Of a DNA stretch of 46,053 bases, positions 16,215 through 24,889 are shown piece after piece. Source of the stretch: Paracoccaceae bacterium (lineage in GTDB: Bacteria > Pseudomonadota > Alphaproteobacteria > Rhodobacterales > Rhodobacteraceae). The notes beneath the pieces were generated by a model. It ran no database searches. It was not told the origin of the DNA and worked only from the letters and a program-made list of their open reading frames with translations. Each line of letters opens with the position of its first letter. The stretch's first letter is position 1. The stretch lies in NCBI GenBank assembly GCA_029862205.1, contig JAOTXT010000031.1, positions 1-46,053 on the forward strand. The letters run 5' to 3'. Made by a program: the position numbers and the translations under genes.

Positions 16215-16871
16215 TCAAATGTCTTCGCCGGCCCTCGGTAACCCGCGAAGGAATCGGGTCAACCCGGTGATGCGATGGTCGACAAAGGCCTCGGCCCGCC
16301 TGCCCGGCTGATGGCAAAGCCAGATTGTCGTCATGCCCAGGGCCTTGGGAACCTCCAGGTTCCGCATGTCGTCCTCGATCATCGCGGCCCGGGCGGCGTC
16401 GATCCCGGCCATCTCGGTGACCCGGGCATAGGCCTCGGCACGCGGCTTGGGAACCAGGTCCTTGTCCTCGATCGCGTAGACGGCATCGAACGCGCCGGTC
16501 AGCCCCCGCACCGCCAGGACCCGCTCGGCATGGGTCCGCGCACCGTTGGTGTGGACGATCCGGCGCCCCGGCAAGGCCCGGATCGCCTCGGCAAGCGTGA
16601 GGTCGGGCTTCAGCGCAGAGAGGTCGATCTCGTGCACGTCGGCCAGAAATTTGCCCGGATCGGTGCCATGATTGGCGATCAGGCCGCCCAGGGTCGTGCC
16701 GTGATGATGCCAATAGTCGCCGCGCAGCCGGTCCGCCTCGGCGCGCCCGACGCCGAGCTCGTCCATGATGAACCGGGTCATGCGGGTATTGATCTGATCG
16801 AACAGGCGCGCCCGGGGGTGATAGAGCGTATTGTCCAGATCGAAGATCCAGGTTTCGATATGGTCGAACAT
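16215..16871 (-). CDS. HAD-family pyrimidine 5'-nucleotidase
   Basis: 218-residue soluble phosphatase of the haloacid dehalogenase superfamily, closest by motif to the SDT1-like pyrimidine 5'-nucleotidases. Motif I is IFDLDNTLYHPR (nucleophile D11, acid D13), motif II is VHTNGA, motif III is the lysine of VPKPRAEAY, and motif IV is MIEDDMRNLEVPKALGM. The DLDNTLY form and the four-helix cap are characteristic. It would dephosphorylate UMP/CMP-like nucleotides or vitamin-B6-type phosphates; the substrate is unproven. It is divergent from the methyltransferase (66 bases apart) and is followed after 198 bases, on the same strand, by the subtilase gene. Confidence 0.9.
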   Translation of the reverse strand: MFDHIETWIFDLDNTLYHPRARLFDQINTRMTRFIMDELGVGRAEADRLRGDYWHHHGTTLGGLIANHGTDPGKFLADVHEIDLSALKPDLTLAEAIRALPGRRIVHTNGARTHAERVLAVRGLTGAFDAVYAIEDKDLVPKPRAEAYARVTEMAGIDAARAAMIEDDMRNLEVPKALGMTTIWLCHQPGRRAEAFVDHRITGLTRFLRGLPRAGEDI

Positions 16872-16937
16872 GAGCGCAGGGCCTATCTGTGGTCTGACTG
16901 AGGTCTATCGCCTTGGGATTGTGAAGGGGAGGCGAAA

Positions 16938-17771
16938 ATGGCGGAGGCCGAGCTTTGGGCCGGAGATATGGGCCGGGAATGGTCGCGAAGGGCCGAGGCG
17001 CTGGACCGGCAGCTCGCGCCCGCGGGCGAGGCGGGGATGCGCGTGCTGGCGCCCCAGCCGGGCGAACGGATCCTTGATCTGGGCTGTGGCAGCGGGGCGA
17101 CGACGGAGACCTTGTCCAAGGCCGTGGCACCAGGCGGACAGATCACAGGCGCCGATATCTCGGCCGACCAAATCGCCGTGGCGCGCGCGCGGCCCGGCAA
17201 TGCGGGCGCTGACTTCATCGTCGGCGACGCCCAAACCCATCCGTTCGAGGACGCCGCCTTCGACGCCCTCTTCTCGCGGTTCGGCTGCATGTTCTTCGGC
17301 GATCCGGTCGCCGCCTTTAGCAATTTGCGCCGGGCCTTGAAGCCCGGGGCGCGGGCCGTACTGCTGGCCTGGCGGGCGCTGGCGATGAACCCCTGGGCCG
17401 CGGTGCCGGCCGGGGTCGGGGCCGAGATCCTGGGCCCCGTCGATCCTCCGCCGCCCGGCACACCCGGCCCATTCGCCTGGGCTGAGCCGGAAATCTTCGC
17501 GCCGATCTTCGAGGGCGCCGGGTTCCAGGGCACGATCTGGAGCGAAGCCCCGATCACCCTTCAGATCGGCGATGGCGAGGACCCGGACCCGGTGGCCCGC
17601 GCCTTGAACATGCTAATGAGGATCGGCCCGCTGGCCCGCCGCCTGAAGGAACAGCCCCAGGATATCCGTGACCGGGTCCGGGAGGCATTGGCCCCCAGGC
17701 TTGCGCCCTTCGTCAGCGAGGACTGGGTGCGGATGCCCGGGGTCATCTGGATCATCGAGAGCCGGGCCTAG
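16938..17771 (+). CDS. Class I SAM-dependent methyltransferase
   Basis: 277 residues with a Rossmann-type methyltransferase domain. Motif I is ERILDLGCGSGATTETL (about 44-60); the acidic end of strand 2 is in QITGADISADQI; motif II/III is seen in FIVGDAQTHPFEDAAFDALFSRFG, a UbiE/Methyltransf_11-like pattern. The C-terminal part (about 190-277) is helical and variable. Substrate unknown. Start ATG at 16938 has AGGGGAGG in front. Its TAG stop is the first three bases of the palindromic element at 17769-17817. The gene is divergent from the HAD nucleotidase and convergent with rpmB. Confidence 0.85.
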   Translation: MAEAELWAGDMGREWSRRAEALDRQLAPAGEAGMRVLAPQPGERILDLGCGSGATTETLSKAVAPGGQITGADISADQIAVARARPGNAGADFIVGDAQTHPFEDAAFDALFSRFGCMFFGDPVAAFSNLRRALKPGARAVLLAWRALAMNPWAAVPAGVGAEILGPVDPPPPGTPGPFAWAEPEIFAPIFEGAGFQGTIWSEAPITLQIGDGEDPDPVARALNMLMRIGPLARRLKEQPQDIRDRVREALAPRLAPFVSEDWVRMPGVIWIIESRA

Positions 17772-17817
17772 AGCAAAACCGGATCAGACTGATTCAGTCT
17801 GAAACGGTTTTGGTCTA
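17769..17817. repeat. Dispersed palindromic element overlapping the methyltransferase stop
   Basis: Nested inverted repeat: TAGA/TCTA ends (17769-17772, 17114-type outer pair at 17814-17817), CAAAACCG/CGGTTTTG (17774-17781, 17105-type inner pair at 17805-17812) and CAGACTGA/TCAGTCTG (17785-17792, 17794-17801). The mismatch blocks between the inner and middle arms are GAT and AAA. It looks like the CAAAACCG...CGGTTTTG palindromes scattered in alphaproteobacterial genomes. Its leading TAG serves as the stop codon of the upstream gene. Confidence 0.8.
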
Positions 17818-17853
17818 AAGAATCAAAAACGGCGCGGAACCGTCCCGCGCCGT
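17818..17853 (-). terminator. Rho-independent terminator of rpmB
   Basis: On the minus strand a 9-bp ACGGCGCGG/CCGCGCCGT stem (arms 17829-17837 and 17845-17853 in plus coordinates, 7-base loop) is followed by TTTTTGATTCTTT. It lies 22 bases beyond the rpmB stop and abuts the palindromic element. Confidence 0.88.
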
Positions 17854-17875
17854 CACTCAGACTTTCGTAAAGCAG

Positions 17876-18160
17876 TCAGCCGGCCAGCGCCGCCTCGATC
17901 TCCTTCTTGACCTTCAGCGCCCGGGGCGACAGCACCGCCTCGTCGGCCTTGGTCATATAGGCATCGAGCCCACCCCGGTGATCGACGGTGCGCAACGTAG
18001 AGGCGGCGACCTTGAACCGGAACGACCGGCCCAGAGCCTCGCTCAGCAGCGTGACCGCGTTCAGGTTCGGCAGGTAACGCCGGCGGGTCTTGATGTTCGA
18101 GTGGCTGACCCGGTTCCCGGTCAGCACACCCTTGCCCGAAAGCTCGCAACGCCGTGCCAT
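17876..18160 (-). CDS. rpmB: 50S ribosomal protein L28
   Basis: 94-residue large-subunit ribosomal protein. The opening [20 protein letters not shown], the [13 protein letters not shown] strand and the [20 protein letters not shown] core are diagnostic of the longer alphaproteobacterial L28 form, with the basic C-terminal helix [13 protein letters not shown]. The start ATG is at 18158-18160 with GGAAGGAAGACGACG upstream. It is transcribed alone, bounded downstream by a strong terminator. The gap of 132 bases to the dioxygenase gene upstream should hold its promoter; rpmG does not accompany it here. Confidence 0.97.
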   Translation of the reverse strand: MARRCELSGKGVLTGNRVSHSNIKTRRRYLPNLNAVTLLSEALGRSFRFKVAASTLRTVDHRGGLDAYMTKADEAVLSPRALKVKKEIEAALAG

Positions 18161-18292
18161 CGTCGTCTTCCTTCCTTGAGAACCTGGGCCCTGGTCGCGC
18201 CCAATCGCGCCCCTGCCCCGGCCTCCAGTAAAATCGAGAGAGCGAGGTCTACGCCGTGAAATCCCTGCCGTCAAGCGGCAGCAGCGCGGTGA

Positions 18293-19117
18293 TTAGCTCC
18301 GCTCCGCGCCCTTGAACATCGCGCTTGTGCGCTGCCCGGCGATCGCCTCGTAGCGGGCCATGTCGCGGTCGGTCATCACGCCCTCGGGCGGCTCGGCCAG
18401 GGTGAAATTCCCGTGCCGGTCCTGGCCTCGCACCAGCATTGCGGTCATTGGCGCGCCGCCGTCGGTTTTCATCGAAGCGACGATATAGCGGATCGCCAGC
18501 CCAATCCGGCGGTCGTCCGAGGAATTGGGGTCCGAGGCATGGAACACCCGCCCGTGGTGGAGCGAGAACTCGCCCGGCGCCAGTTCCACGTCGACCGCAT
18601 CGCGCTCGTCCACCTCGACCGCCAGCTCCTGGCCCCGGGTCAGCAAGTTCTCCTCGTCGAAGGTGTCCCGGTGATCGACGGTCTGCCGGTGCGAGCCCGG
18701 CACGAAGCGCATGCAGCCCGACTTACAGGTCGCGGGTGAGAGCGCCAGCCAGGCCGTCACCTCCTCCTCGCCGTCCAGGCCCCAATAGTGCAGGTCTTGA
18801 TGCCAGGTCACATAGTTGGGGCTCTGCGCCTCCTTGATGAAGAACGAGGCGTCGAGCACCAGTAGGTCCTCGCCCAACACCGCGGCCACGCGGTCGGTGA
18901 TCGCCGGCAGCCGGGTGATCTCGTCCACAAAATCCAGAACCACGTTAGCATACCGCCGAAGCGTTTTCCGCCGGGCTGGGTCGTCCTTGACCGCCGCCTC
19001 GACTGCTTCCAGCCGGGCGCGGTAATCGGCCGCCTGTTCGGCGCTTATCGCCCGGTTCGGGAAGACATAGCCGTCGCGGGCATAGCTTTGGGCCAGGGCA
19101 TCCAAATTATCGAGCAT
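18293..19117 (-). CDS. Phytanoyl-CoA dioxygenase (PhyH) family Fe(II)/2-oxoglutarate oxygenase
   Basis: 274-residue non-haem iron oxygenase. The jelly-roll facial triad is visible: H106-X-D108 in TWHQDLHYWG and distal H193 in HHGRVFHASDPNSSDDRR, with R204 as the likely 2-oxoglutarate anchor. GCMRFVPGSHRQ and LAPGEFSLHHG are standard PhyH segments. Bacterial relatives hydroxylate varied small molecules (ectoine, halogenated or phosphonate compounds); the substrate here is unknown. The ATG at 19115-19117 follows GAGGAGGAGAG, a strong site. It is 22 bases downstream of meaB on the same strand and is probably co-transcribed with meaB and the upstream SDR gene. Confidence 0.88.
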   Translation of the reverse strand: MLDNLDALAQSYARDGYVFPNRAISAEQAADYRARLEAVEAAVKDDPARRKTLRRYANVVLDFVDEITRLPAITDRVAAVLGEDLLVLDASFFIKEAQSPNYVTWHQDLHYWGLDGEEEVTAWLALSPATCKSGCMRFVPGSHRQTVDHRDTFDEENLLTRGQELAVEVDERDAVDVELAPGEFSLHHGRVFHASDPNSSDDRRIGLAIRYIVASMKTDGGAPMTAMLVRGQDRHGNFTLAEPPEGVMTDRDMARYEAIAGQRTSAMFKGAERS

Positions 19118-19139
19118 GGCTCTCCTCCTCCCGGCGATC

Positions 19140-20132
19140 TTAGCCGTCTTCGCGGCCCAGCGCCAAGGCCTGCTCGGCGGCCTCCTCCGGCGACAGGCGG
19201 CCATCGGCGACCTGCGCTTCCAGCGCGCGCATGCCCGCAGTCACCGTTGGATCGGCGTGGAAGCGCGCGAGCACGCCCTGCTCAACGGCCCGGCGCATCC
19301 AGTCCACCGCCTGCTCGGCGCGGTGGCGCGCGAACCATCCGCTTTCGCGGCGCCAGGCGTCCAGATGGGCGATCTTCTGCCAGATTTCCTCGACCCCGAT
19401 CCCTTCGAGCGCCGAGGCGGTCAGCGCCATTGGATACCCCTCCGGGTCGCGCTTGCGCTTGCGCATCAGGCGCAGAGCCGCGGCATAATCCGTGCGCGTG
19501 CCTTCCGCGACGGGTTTCAGCGCGCCATCCGCCTTGTTGACCACGACCAGATCGGCGATCTCCATGATACCGCGCTTGACCCCTTGCAGCTCGTCGCCAC
19601 CAGCCGGGGCCAGCAGCAGGACGAATATGTCGGTCATCTGCGCGACCATGACCTCGGATTGGCCGACGCCCACGGTCTCGACCATGATCACGTCATAGCC
19701 CGCCGCCTCCGCCAGCCGGATCGCCTCGCGGGTGCGCCGGGCGACGCCGCCGAGCTCGGTTTGACTGGGCGAGGGGCGGATGAACGCGTTCGCCTCGCGC
19801 GCCAGCCGCTCCATCCGGGTCTTGTCGCCCAGGATCGAACCGCCGGAGCGCGCCGAGGACGGGTCGACCGCCAGCACCGCGACCTTCAGGCCCATTTCGA
19901 TCAGCATCAGGCCGAAGCGTTCGATGAATGTAGACTTGCCGACGCCGGGCGTGCCGGAAAGCCCAATTCGGATTGCCTTGGCCGTCCCCGCGCCCGCCTT
20001 GGCCAACAGCGCCCGGGCCGCCGCGCGGTGGTCATCCCGGGTCGACTCGACGATGGTGATCGCGCGTGCCAGGGCCCGGCGTTCGCCCGCCGCCACGCGG
20101 GCGGCCAGGTCGTCGATTTCCGCCTCCGTCAT
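19140..20132 (-). CDS. meaB: Methylmalonyl-CoA mutase-associated GTPase MeaB
   Basis: 330-residue G3E-type GTPase (ArgK/MeaB family) that loads and protects adenosylcobalamin-dependent acyl-CoA mutases. The Walker A P-loop is GLSGTPGVGKST (K66); VDPSSARSGGSILGDKTRM, the switch ETVGVGQSE and the guanine-specificity motif VVNKADG are all present. Length is typical. The start at 20130-20132 (MTEAEIDDLAARV) is preferred because of the GGGGGTG just upstream; a start at 20153 adds seven residues. No mutase gene is in the window, although mutase and meaB are often separated in Rhodobacteraceae. It sits between an SDR and a PhyH oxygenase on one strand. Confidence 0.93.
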   Translation of the reverse strand: MTEAEIDDLAARVAAGERRALARAITIVESTRDDHRAAARALLAKAGAGTAKAIRIGLSGTPGVGKSTFIERFGLMLIEMGLKVAVLAVDPSSARSGGSILGDKTRMERLAREANAFIRPSPSQTELGGVARRTREAIRLAEAAGYDVIMVETVGVGQSEVMVAQMTDIFVLLLAPAGGDELQGVKRGIMEIADLVVVNKADGALKPVAEGTRTDYAAALRLMRKRKRDPEGYPMALTASALEGIGVEEIWQKIAHLDAWRRESGWFARHRAEQAVDWMRRAVEQGVLARFHADPTVTAGMRALEAQVADGRLSPEEAAEQALALGREDG

Positions 20133-20193
20133 GGCACCCCCGGCCTTGCACATGCTTGCGCCCGTTCTAGCCGCATCCACGGCTGCGAGGCAA

Positions 20194-20958
20194 TCAAAGG
20201 CAGCGGCCCGCGTCCACGGGCAGGGCGCATCCGGTCAGGGCCCCCGCCTCGCTCGGCGACGACAGGAAGACCGCGGCCTGGCCTACATCCTCGGGCGTGA
20301 TCAGGCGCCCCAGCGGGAGGGCGCTGGCAAAGGCCCCGGCCGCTGCATCCGTCAGGGCGCCACCCACGAATTCGGCCAGCATCGGCGTGTCGCCGACCGC
20401 GGGAAAGAGCCCGTTGACCCGGATCCGCTCGGGCGCGAGCTCTGACGCCATGGCTTTCATCAGATACATCGCCGCCGCCTTGGCCATGCCATAGCCGTAG
20501 AGCTGTGGCCTGGGCACCAGTGCGATCCCCGACACGGTGAGAAGGATCGAAGCCGGGTCCCGGCGGCGCAGGGCGGGCAGCGCGGCCTGGACCGTCAGGA
20601 ACGCGCCCAGCGCATTGACCTCGAATTGGCGGCGCAGGGTGTCGGGTTCGGTTTCCAGGATACCCGAAGGCCGCTGCCCGATGCCGGCATTGGCAATCAG
20701 CGTGTCCAACCCGCCGAAGTCGTCCTCCGCGCGGACCACCGCCTGCTCGAGGCTCGCCCGGTCGGTGATGTCCACCGCCTCGGCCTCGGCGCTGAGCCCC
20801 CTGGCGCGGAGCTCATCGGCAATGGCGTTGGCCCCACCGCCGTCGAGATCAGTCACCAGAACCGCTGCGCCCTGATGGGCCAGGGCCCGGGCGATGCCCG
20901 CGCCGAAGCCCGATGCGGCGCCGGTGACCATAGCGATGCGTCCATCCAATCGTCCCAT
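20194..20958 (-). CDS. Short-chain dehydrogenase/reductase
   Basis: 254-residue NAD(P)-dependent classical SDR. The cofactor motif is TGAASGFGAG (about 12-21); the acidic D37 after strand 2 (VTDLDG) suggests NAD(H) preference. The catalytic set N90 (IANAGIG), S143 (TVSGIAL), Y156 and K160 (YGMAK) is complete. The C-terminus LTGCALPVDAGRCL is the usual substrate-side tail. The start at 20956-20958 follows GGGAGAGG; longer readings up to 21276 are unsupported. First gene of a probable SDR-meaB-PhyH run (61 and 22 base gaps), divergent from hrpB. Substrate unknown; the VD(I)TD and oxidoreductase context do not narrow it. Confidence 0.88.
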   Translation of the reverse strand: MGRLDGRIAMVTGAASGFGAGIARALAHQGAAVLVTDLDGGGANAIADELRARGLSAEAEAVDITDRASLEQAVVRAEDDFGGLDTLIANAGIGQRPSGILETEPDTLRRQFEVNALGAFLTVQAALPALRRRDPASILLTVSGIALVPRPQLYGYGMAKAAAMYLMKAMASELAPERIRVNGLFPAVGDTPMLAEFVGGALTDAAAGAFASALPLGRLITPEDVGQAAVFLSSPSEAGALTGCALPVDAGRCL

Positions 20959-21055
20959 CGATGCCTCTCCCGCAGACCTTTGGGCATCGTGGACGGGCGC
21001 ATGACAATTGCAATCCCGGATCGACGCATTCTGGCGCTTGGCGTAAACCTGCGCG

Positions 21056-23602
21056 ATGACCAGGACACCCGAGCGATTGCCGATCGAAGCCACCCTGCCG
21101 GCGCTTTGCGCCGCGCTGGCTGATGGGCCAAACGCGGTCCTGGCCGCGCCACCCGGCGCCGGCAAGACCACGATGGTGCCGCTCGCACTGATGGACCAGC
21201 CTTGGGCTGGGGGCCGGATCCTGATGCTGGAGCCGCGCCGGATCGCGGCGCGGGCGGCAGCCGAGCGGATGGCCACCCTGCTGGATGAGCAAGTGGGCGG
21301 GCGCGTCGGCTATCGCATCCGGGGCGAGGCGAAGGTCTCGGGCCGGACCCGGGTCGACGTGGTGACCGAGGGCATCCTGACCCGGATGCTGCAATCGGAC
21401 CCGGAGCTGCCCGGCATCGCGGCGGTCATCTTCGACGAGATTCACGAACGCTCGATCCACACCGATCTGGGCCTGGCCCTGGCGCTGGAAATGCAAAGCG
21501 CGCTGAGGCCCGATCTGCGGCTGTTGGCCATGTCGGCGACGCTCGATACCAAGGCGCTGGCCCGGCTGATGGGCGGCGCGCCTGTGATCGAGAGCAAAGG
21601 CCGGCTGTTCCCGGTCGAGACCCGGTGGCTGGAGACGCCCTGGCGCACGGGGCGGGACTGGGGCCGCGACCGGGGCCGCGACAAAGGTCCACGCTTCGAG
21701 GAAACGGTCGCCAGCCTGGTCCTGCGGGCGCTGGAAGAAAGTCCAGGCGACGCGCTGGTCTTTTTGCCCGGCGCGGGCGAGATCAACCGGGTGGCGGCGA
21801 TCCTGGGCCGCGATGCGCCCGGCCTGGTGTTGAACCCACTATATGGCGCCCTGCCCTTCGCGCGCCAGCGCGCGGCGCTGCGGCCCGACCAGCAAGGCCG
21901 GCGCCGCGCGGTGCTGGCCACCGCCATCGCCGAGACCTCGGTGACCGTGGAGGGGGTCGGCATCGTGGTCGATGGGGGCCAGGCGAGACGGGCACGGATG
22001 AGCGTGGCCACGGCCATGTCGCGGCTGGTCACCGAGCCGGTCAGCAGGGCCGAGGCGGATCAGCGCAGGGGCCGGGCGGGACGCCTGGGTCCGGGCGTCT
22101 GCTACCGGATGTGGACCCGTCCTGAGGAAGGCGCCCTGCCCGCCTTCGCGCCACCGGAGATCGTGGAGGCGGATCTGGCGCCACTGGCACTGGAATTGGC
22201 GCAGTGGGGCGTCGAGGACCCCAGCCAGTTGGCCTTCCTCGACCCGCCGCCCGCGCCTGCACTGGCCGAGGCGCGCAAACTTTTAAGGGCGCTCGGCGCC
22301 CTCGACGAGACCGGGCGGATTACGCCTACGGGGCGCGAGATGGCCGCGATGCCGCTGCACCCCAGGCTGGCGCACATGATGCTGCACGCGCGCGAGTCCG
22401 GCGAGGGGGCGGAAGCGGCATTGATCGCCGGGCTTCTCGGCGAGCGCGATCCGCTGCGCGGGACGGCGCGCCCTCCCGCCGATCTGGGCCTGCGGATCGC
22501 GGCGGTCCGCGATCCGAAGCGCTTCGCGATTGAACATCCTTACGAGGCGGACCACGGAGCCGTCGCGCGCATCCGCGCCGAGGCCCGGCGCCTGGATCCG
22601 GGCAAGCCCGACGCGGCCCGGGCGCAGGCGCGGGCCGGGGCGCTTCTGTCGCTGGCCTATCCCGACCGGGTGGGGCTGAGGCGCAAGGGCGAGGCGCCGC
22701 GCTACCTGCTGTCCGGCGGGCGCGGCGCGGCACTTGATCCGTCCGATCCCTTGGGCGCCGAATGCCTGATCGTGGCGGCCGATCTGGAGGATACGGGGCG
22801 CGAGGCCACGATCCGCCTGGCCGCGCCCCTCGCAGAGGCCGATCTTAGGGAGCTGCACGGCGGCGCGATCGCTTGGCACGAGAGCGCCGAATGGTCGCCC
22901 AGGACCCGTCAGGTCGAGGCGCGCCAACGGTTGATGTTCGGCGCCATCGCGCTCGAGGACCGCCAATGGCGCGACGCGACGCCCGAGGCCTTGGGCCAGG
23001 CGCTGGCCGAGGGCGTGCGCGCGCTTGGGCTTGGGGCGCTCGACTGGCCGAAGGCGGCGGCGGGCCTGCGCGCCCGGGTCAACTCGTTGAGGGCCCAGGG
23101 CGGGGCACTTGCGGATCGCCTGCCCGATTTCTCCGATGCCGGGCTGATCGCAAGTCTGGACGACTGGCTGACCCCGCATCTGACGGGGATGCGCAGGATC
23201 GAGGAGATCGCGGGCCTCAACCTCACCGCCCTTCTCTGGAACCGGATCGACTGGGAAACCCGCCAGGCGCTGGAACGCGCGGCGCCAGCCCATTTCGAGA
23301 CACCCCTCGGCGACAAGGTTGCCATCGACTATGCGGGCGACCAGCCACGCCTTTCGATCCGCGTGCAGGAGCTTTTCGGTGTGACCCAACACCCAATGAT
23401 CGGCGACCCGCCCCGGCCCTTGCTGATCGAGCTTTTGTCGCCTGCGCGGCGCCCGGTGCAGACGACCCAGGATCTGCCCGGCTTCTGGGCCAATTCCTAC
23501 TCGGATGTCCGCAAGGACATGCGGGCACGCTACCCGAAGCACCCCTGGCCCGAGAACCCTGCCAAGGCGGTGCCGACGCGGCGGGTTAAGCCGCGCCCGT
23601 AG
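21056..23602 (+). CDS. hrpB: ATP-dependent helicase HrpB
   Basis: 848-residue DEAH-type RNA helicase-like protein. Walker A is AAPPGAGKTT (about 30-39), the DEAH-box variant is D127-E-I-H130 (IFDEIHERS), motif III is MSATLD, and the helicase C domain contains FLPGAGEINRV and the arginine-finger region DQRRGRAGRLGPGVCYRMW. A helicase-associated HA2 domain (about 370-460) and the HrpB C-terminal domain (about 700-830, with LTGMRRIEEIAGLNLTALLW and RPVQTTQDLPGFW) follow. The function of HrpB in bacteria is poorly defined. The ATG at 21056 lacks a clear ribosome-binding site, so initiation may be weak. Divergent from the SDR gene by 97 bases. Confidence 0.95.
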   Translation: MTRTPERLPIEATLPALCAALADGPNAVLAAPPGAGKTTMVPLALMDQPWAGGRILMLEPRRIAARAAAERMATLLDEQVGGRVGYRIRGEAKVSGRTRVDVVTEGILTRMLQSDPELPGIAAVIFDEIHERSIHTDLGLALALEMQSALRPDLRLLAMSATLDTKALARLMGGAPVIESKGRLFPVETRWLETPWRTGRDWGRDRGRDKGPRFEETVASLVLRALEESPGDALVFLPGAGEINRVAAILGRDAPGLVLNPLYGALPFARQRAALRPDQQGRRRAVLATAIAETSVTVEGVGIVVDGGQARRARMSVATAMSRLVTEPVSRAEADQRRGRAGRLGPGVCYRMWTRPEEGALPAFAPPEIVEADLAPLALELAQWGVEDPSQLAFLDPPPAPALAEARKLLRALGALDETGRITPTGREMAAMPLHPRLAHMMLHARESGEGAEAALIAGLLGERDPLRGTARPPADLGLRIAAVRDPKRFAIEHPYEADHGAVARIRAEARRLDPGKPDAARAQARAGALLSLAYPDRVGLRRKGEAPRYLLSGGRGAALDPSDPLGAECLIVAADLEDTGREATIRLAAPLAEADLRELHGGAIAWHESAEWSPRTRQVEARQRLMFGAIALEDRQWRDATPEALGQALAEGVRALGLGALDWPKAAAGLRARVNSLRAQGGALADRLPDFSDAGLIASLDDWLTPHLTGMRRIEEIAGLNLTALLWNRIDWETRQALERAAPAHFETPLGDKVAIDYAGDQPRLSIRVQELFGVTQHPMIGDPPRPLLIELLSPARRPVQTTQDLPGFWANSYSDVRKDMRARYPKHPWPENPAKAVPTRRVKPRP

Positions 23603-23680
23603 ACACCTCGCGCCGCCCGCATATATCGTGCCGGGGCGCGGGCCGAGCCCTCGCGTCGATGCCGGAGCGGGGACAGGCGA

Positions 23681-24883
23681 TTGCAGGGGAATATCGAGCT
23701 TTACCCCTGGTTTCAGTTCTTCCGCAACCTGCTGTTCTGGCAGGGAATCTGGTTCCTCTATTTCCAGCAGGAACTCTCTGCGGCGCAGGCGGTCCTGCTC
23801 TATGCGGTCTACGACATCGCGACCACGGCGCTGGAGGTGCCGTCGGGCTACCTTTCGGACCGGGTCGGGCGGCGGGTCACGCTTGTCCTGGCCACCCTGG
23901 CGGCGCTGGCCGGATGCCTGTTGCTGGTCTTGGGCGGCAGTTTCGCGATCTTCGCTTTGGGGCAGATCGCGCTTGGGGCTGGGTCGGCCTTCGGCTCGGG
24001 CACCGACACCTCGCTGCTTTACGAGTCGCTCGACCGCGAGGGCCGCGAGGCGGAGACCGAGGCCCAGGAGCTGCGCGCTTGGCGCTACAGCTTCACGGCG
24101 CTCGCGGTCTCGGCGGTGACCGGTGGCGCGATGGCTTCCTGGGGGGCCGAATGGGCATTTCTGGCCACGGCGCTTGCCTCGGCGGGGGCGGTCGCGATCG
24201 CGTGCCGGCTCCGCGAGCCAGGCCCGTCTCCGGAGGCGGAGGCTGCGGGCCCGGCCCAACCGCTGACGGCGGCCGGGTGGTTCTCGGGCGACAACCCGGC
24301 GCTCTTATGGTTCTTCGGGCTCAGCGTGGGCATGTATGTACTCAGCCACATCCCCTTCGTCTTCGGTCAGCCGTTCATTCTCGAGGCACTCGGCGCGATT
24401 GGCTTCGCCCAGGATGCGCCGGTCGTCAGCGGATCTGTCACGGCGGCGATGATGCTGGTCTCGGTCGTCACCTCCTGGACTGCCCAACCGATCAGCCGGA
24501 TGGTCGGACGCGGGGCGTTGTTCCTGACCGCGCTCGGGATGCTGGTCGGGCTGATTGGGCTGCTGGCGCTCACCAACCATCCCTTGGCGATCGCGCTTCT
24601 GCTGCTGCGCATGGTGCCGGATTCGCTGGCGCGGCCCTTTATCCTTGCGCGCCTGCACCGGCTGCTGACCGATCGGCGCCGGGCCACCTATCTGTCGTTC
24701 CAAAGTTTCTGCGGAAGATTGATCTTCGCGCTGAGCCTGATCGCGCTGTCGACTAAGACGAGCGAGGGGACCCGGCTGCCCTACGAAGAAATCCAGCAGA
24801 TCCTGTTCTGGTATCTGGGTGCCGGCTTGGCGCTTCTGGCGGCGTTGATCCTGACCCTGCGCGCGCAGCGCGAGACGGCCTGA
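23681..24883 (+). CDS. MFS transporter
   Basis: 400-residue inner-membrane protein with about 10-12 hydrophobic helices. The cytoplasmic loop 2-3 motif is GYLSDRVGRRVTL, a good match to the MFS A-motif, and a long polar central loop (about 185-215) divides two six-helix halves. There is no close family signature for substrate. The start is a TTG at 23681 preceded by GGGGACAGG; no in-frame ATG gives a full first helix. It lies 78 bases after hrpB. Its stop is only six bases from the convergent aminotransferase stop. It may export drugs or metabolites; this is not inferable from sequence alone. Confidence 0.85.
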   Translation: MQGNIELYPWFQFFRNLLFWQGIWFLYFQQELSAAQAVLLYAVYDIATTALEVPSGYLSDRVGRRVTLVLATLAALAGCLLLVLGGSFAIFALGQIALGAGSAFGSGTDTSLLYESLDREGREAETEAQELRAWRYSFTALAVSAVTGGAMASWGAEWAFLATALASAGAVAIACRLREPGPSPEAEAAGPAQPLTAAGWFSGDNPALLWFFGLSVGMYVLSHIPFVFGQPFILEALGAIGFAQDAPVVSGSVTAAMMLVSVVTSWTAQPISRMVGRGALFLTALGMLVGLIGLLALTNHPLAIALLLLRMVPDSLARPFILARLHRLLTDRRRATYLSFQSFCGRLIFALSLIALSTKTSEGTRLPYEEIQQILFWYLGAGLALLAALILTLRAQRETA

Positions 24884-24889
24884 GCAGGC

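Noticed and set aside
22283-24259. A 658-codon minus-strand frame opposite hrpB and the MFS gene
   Set aside because: It spans two well-supported plus-strand genes and their gap, reads as Arg/Gly/Ala-rich sequence, and no motif is seen.
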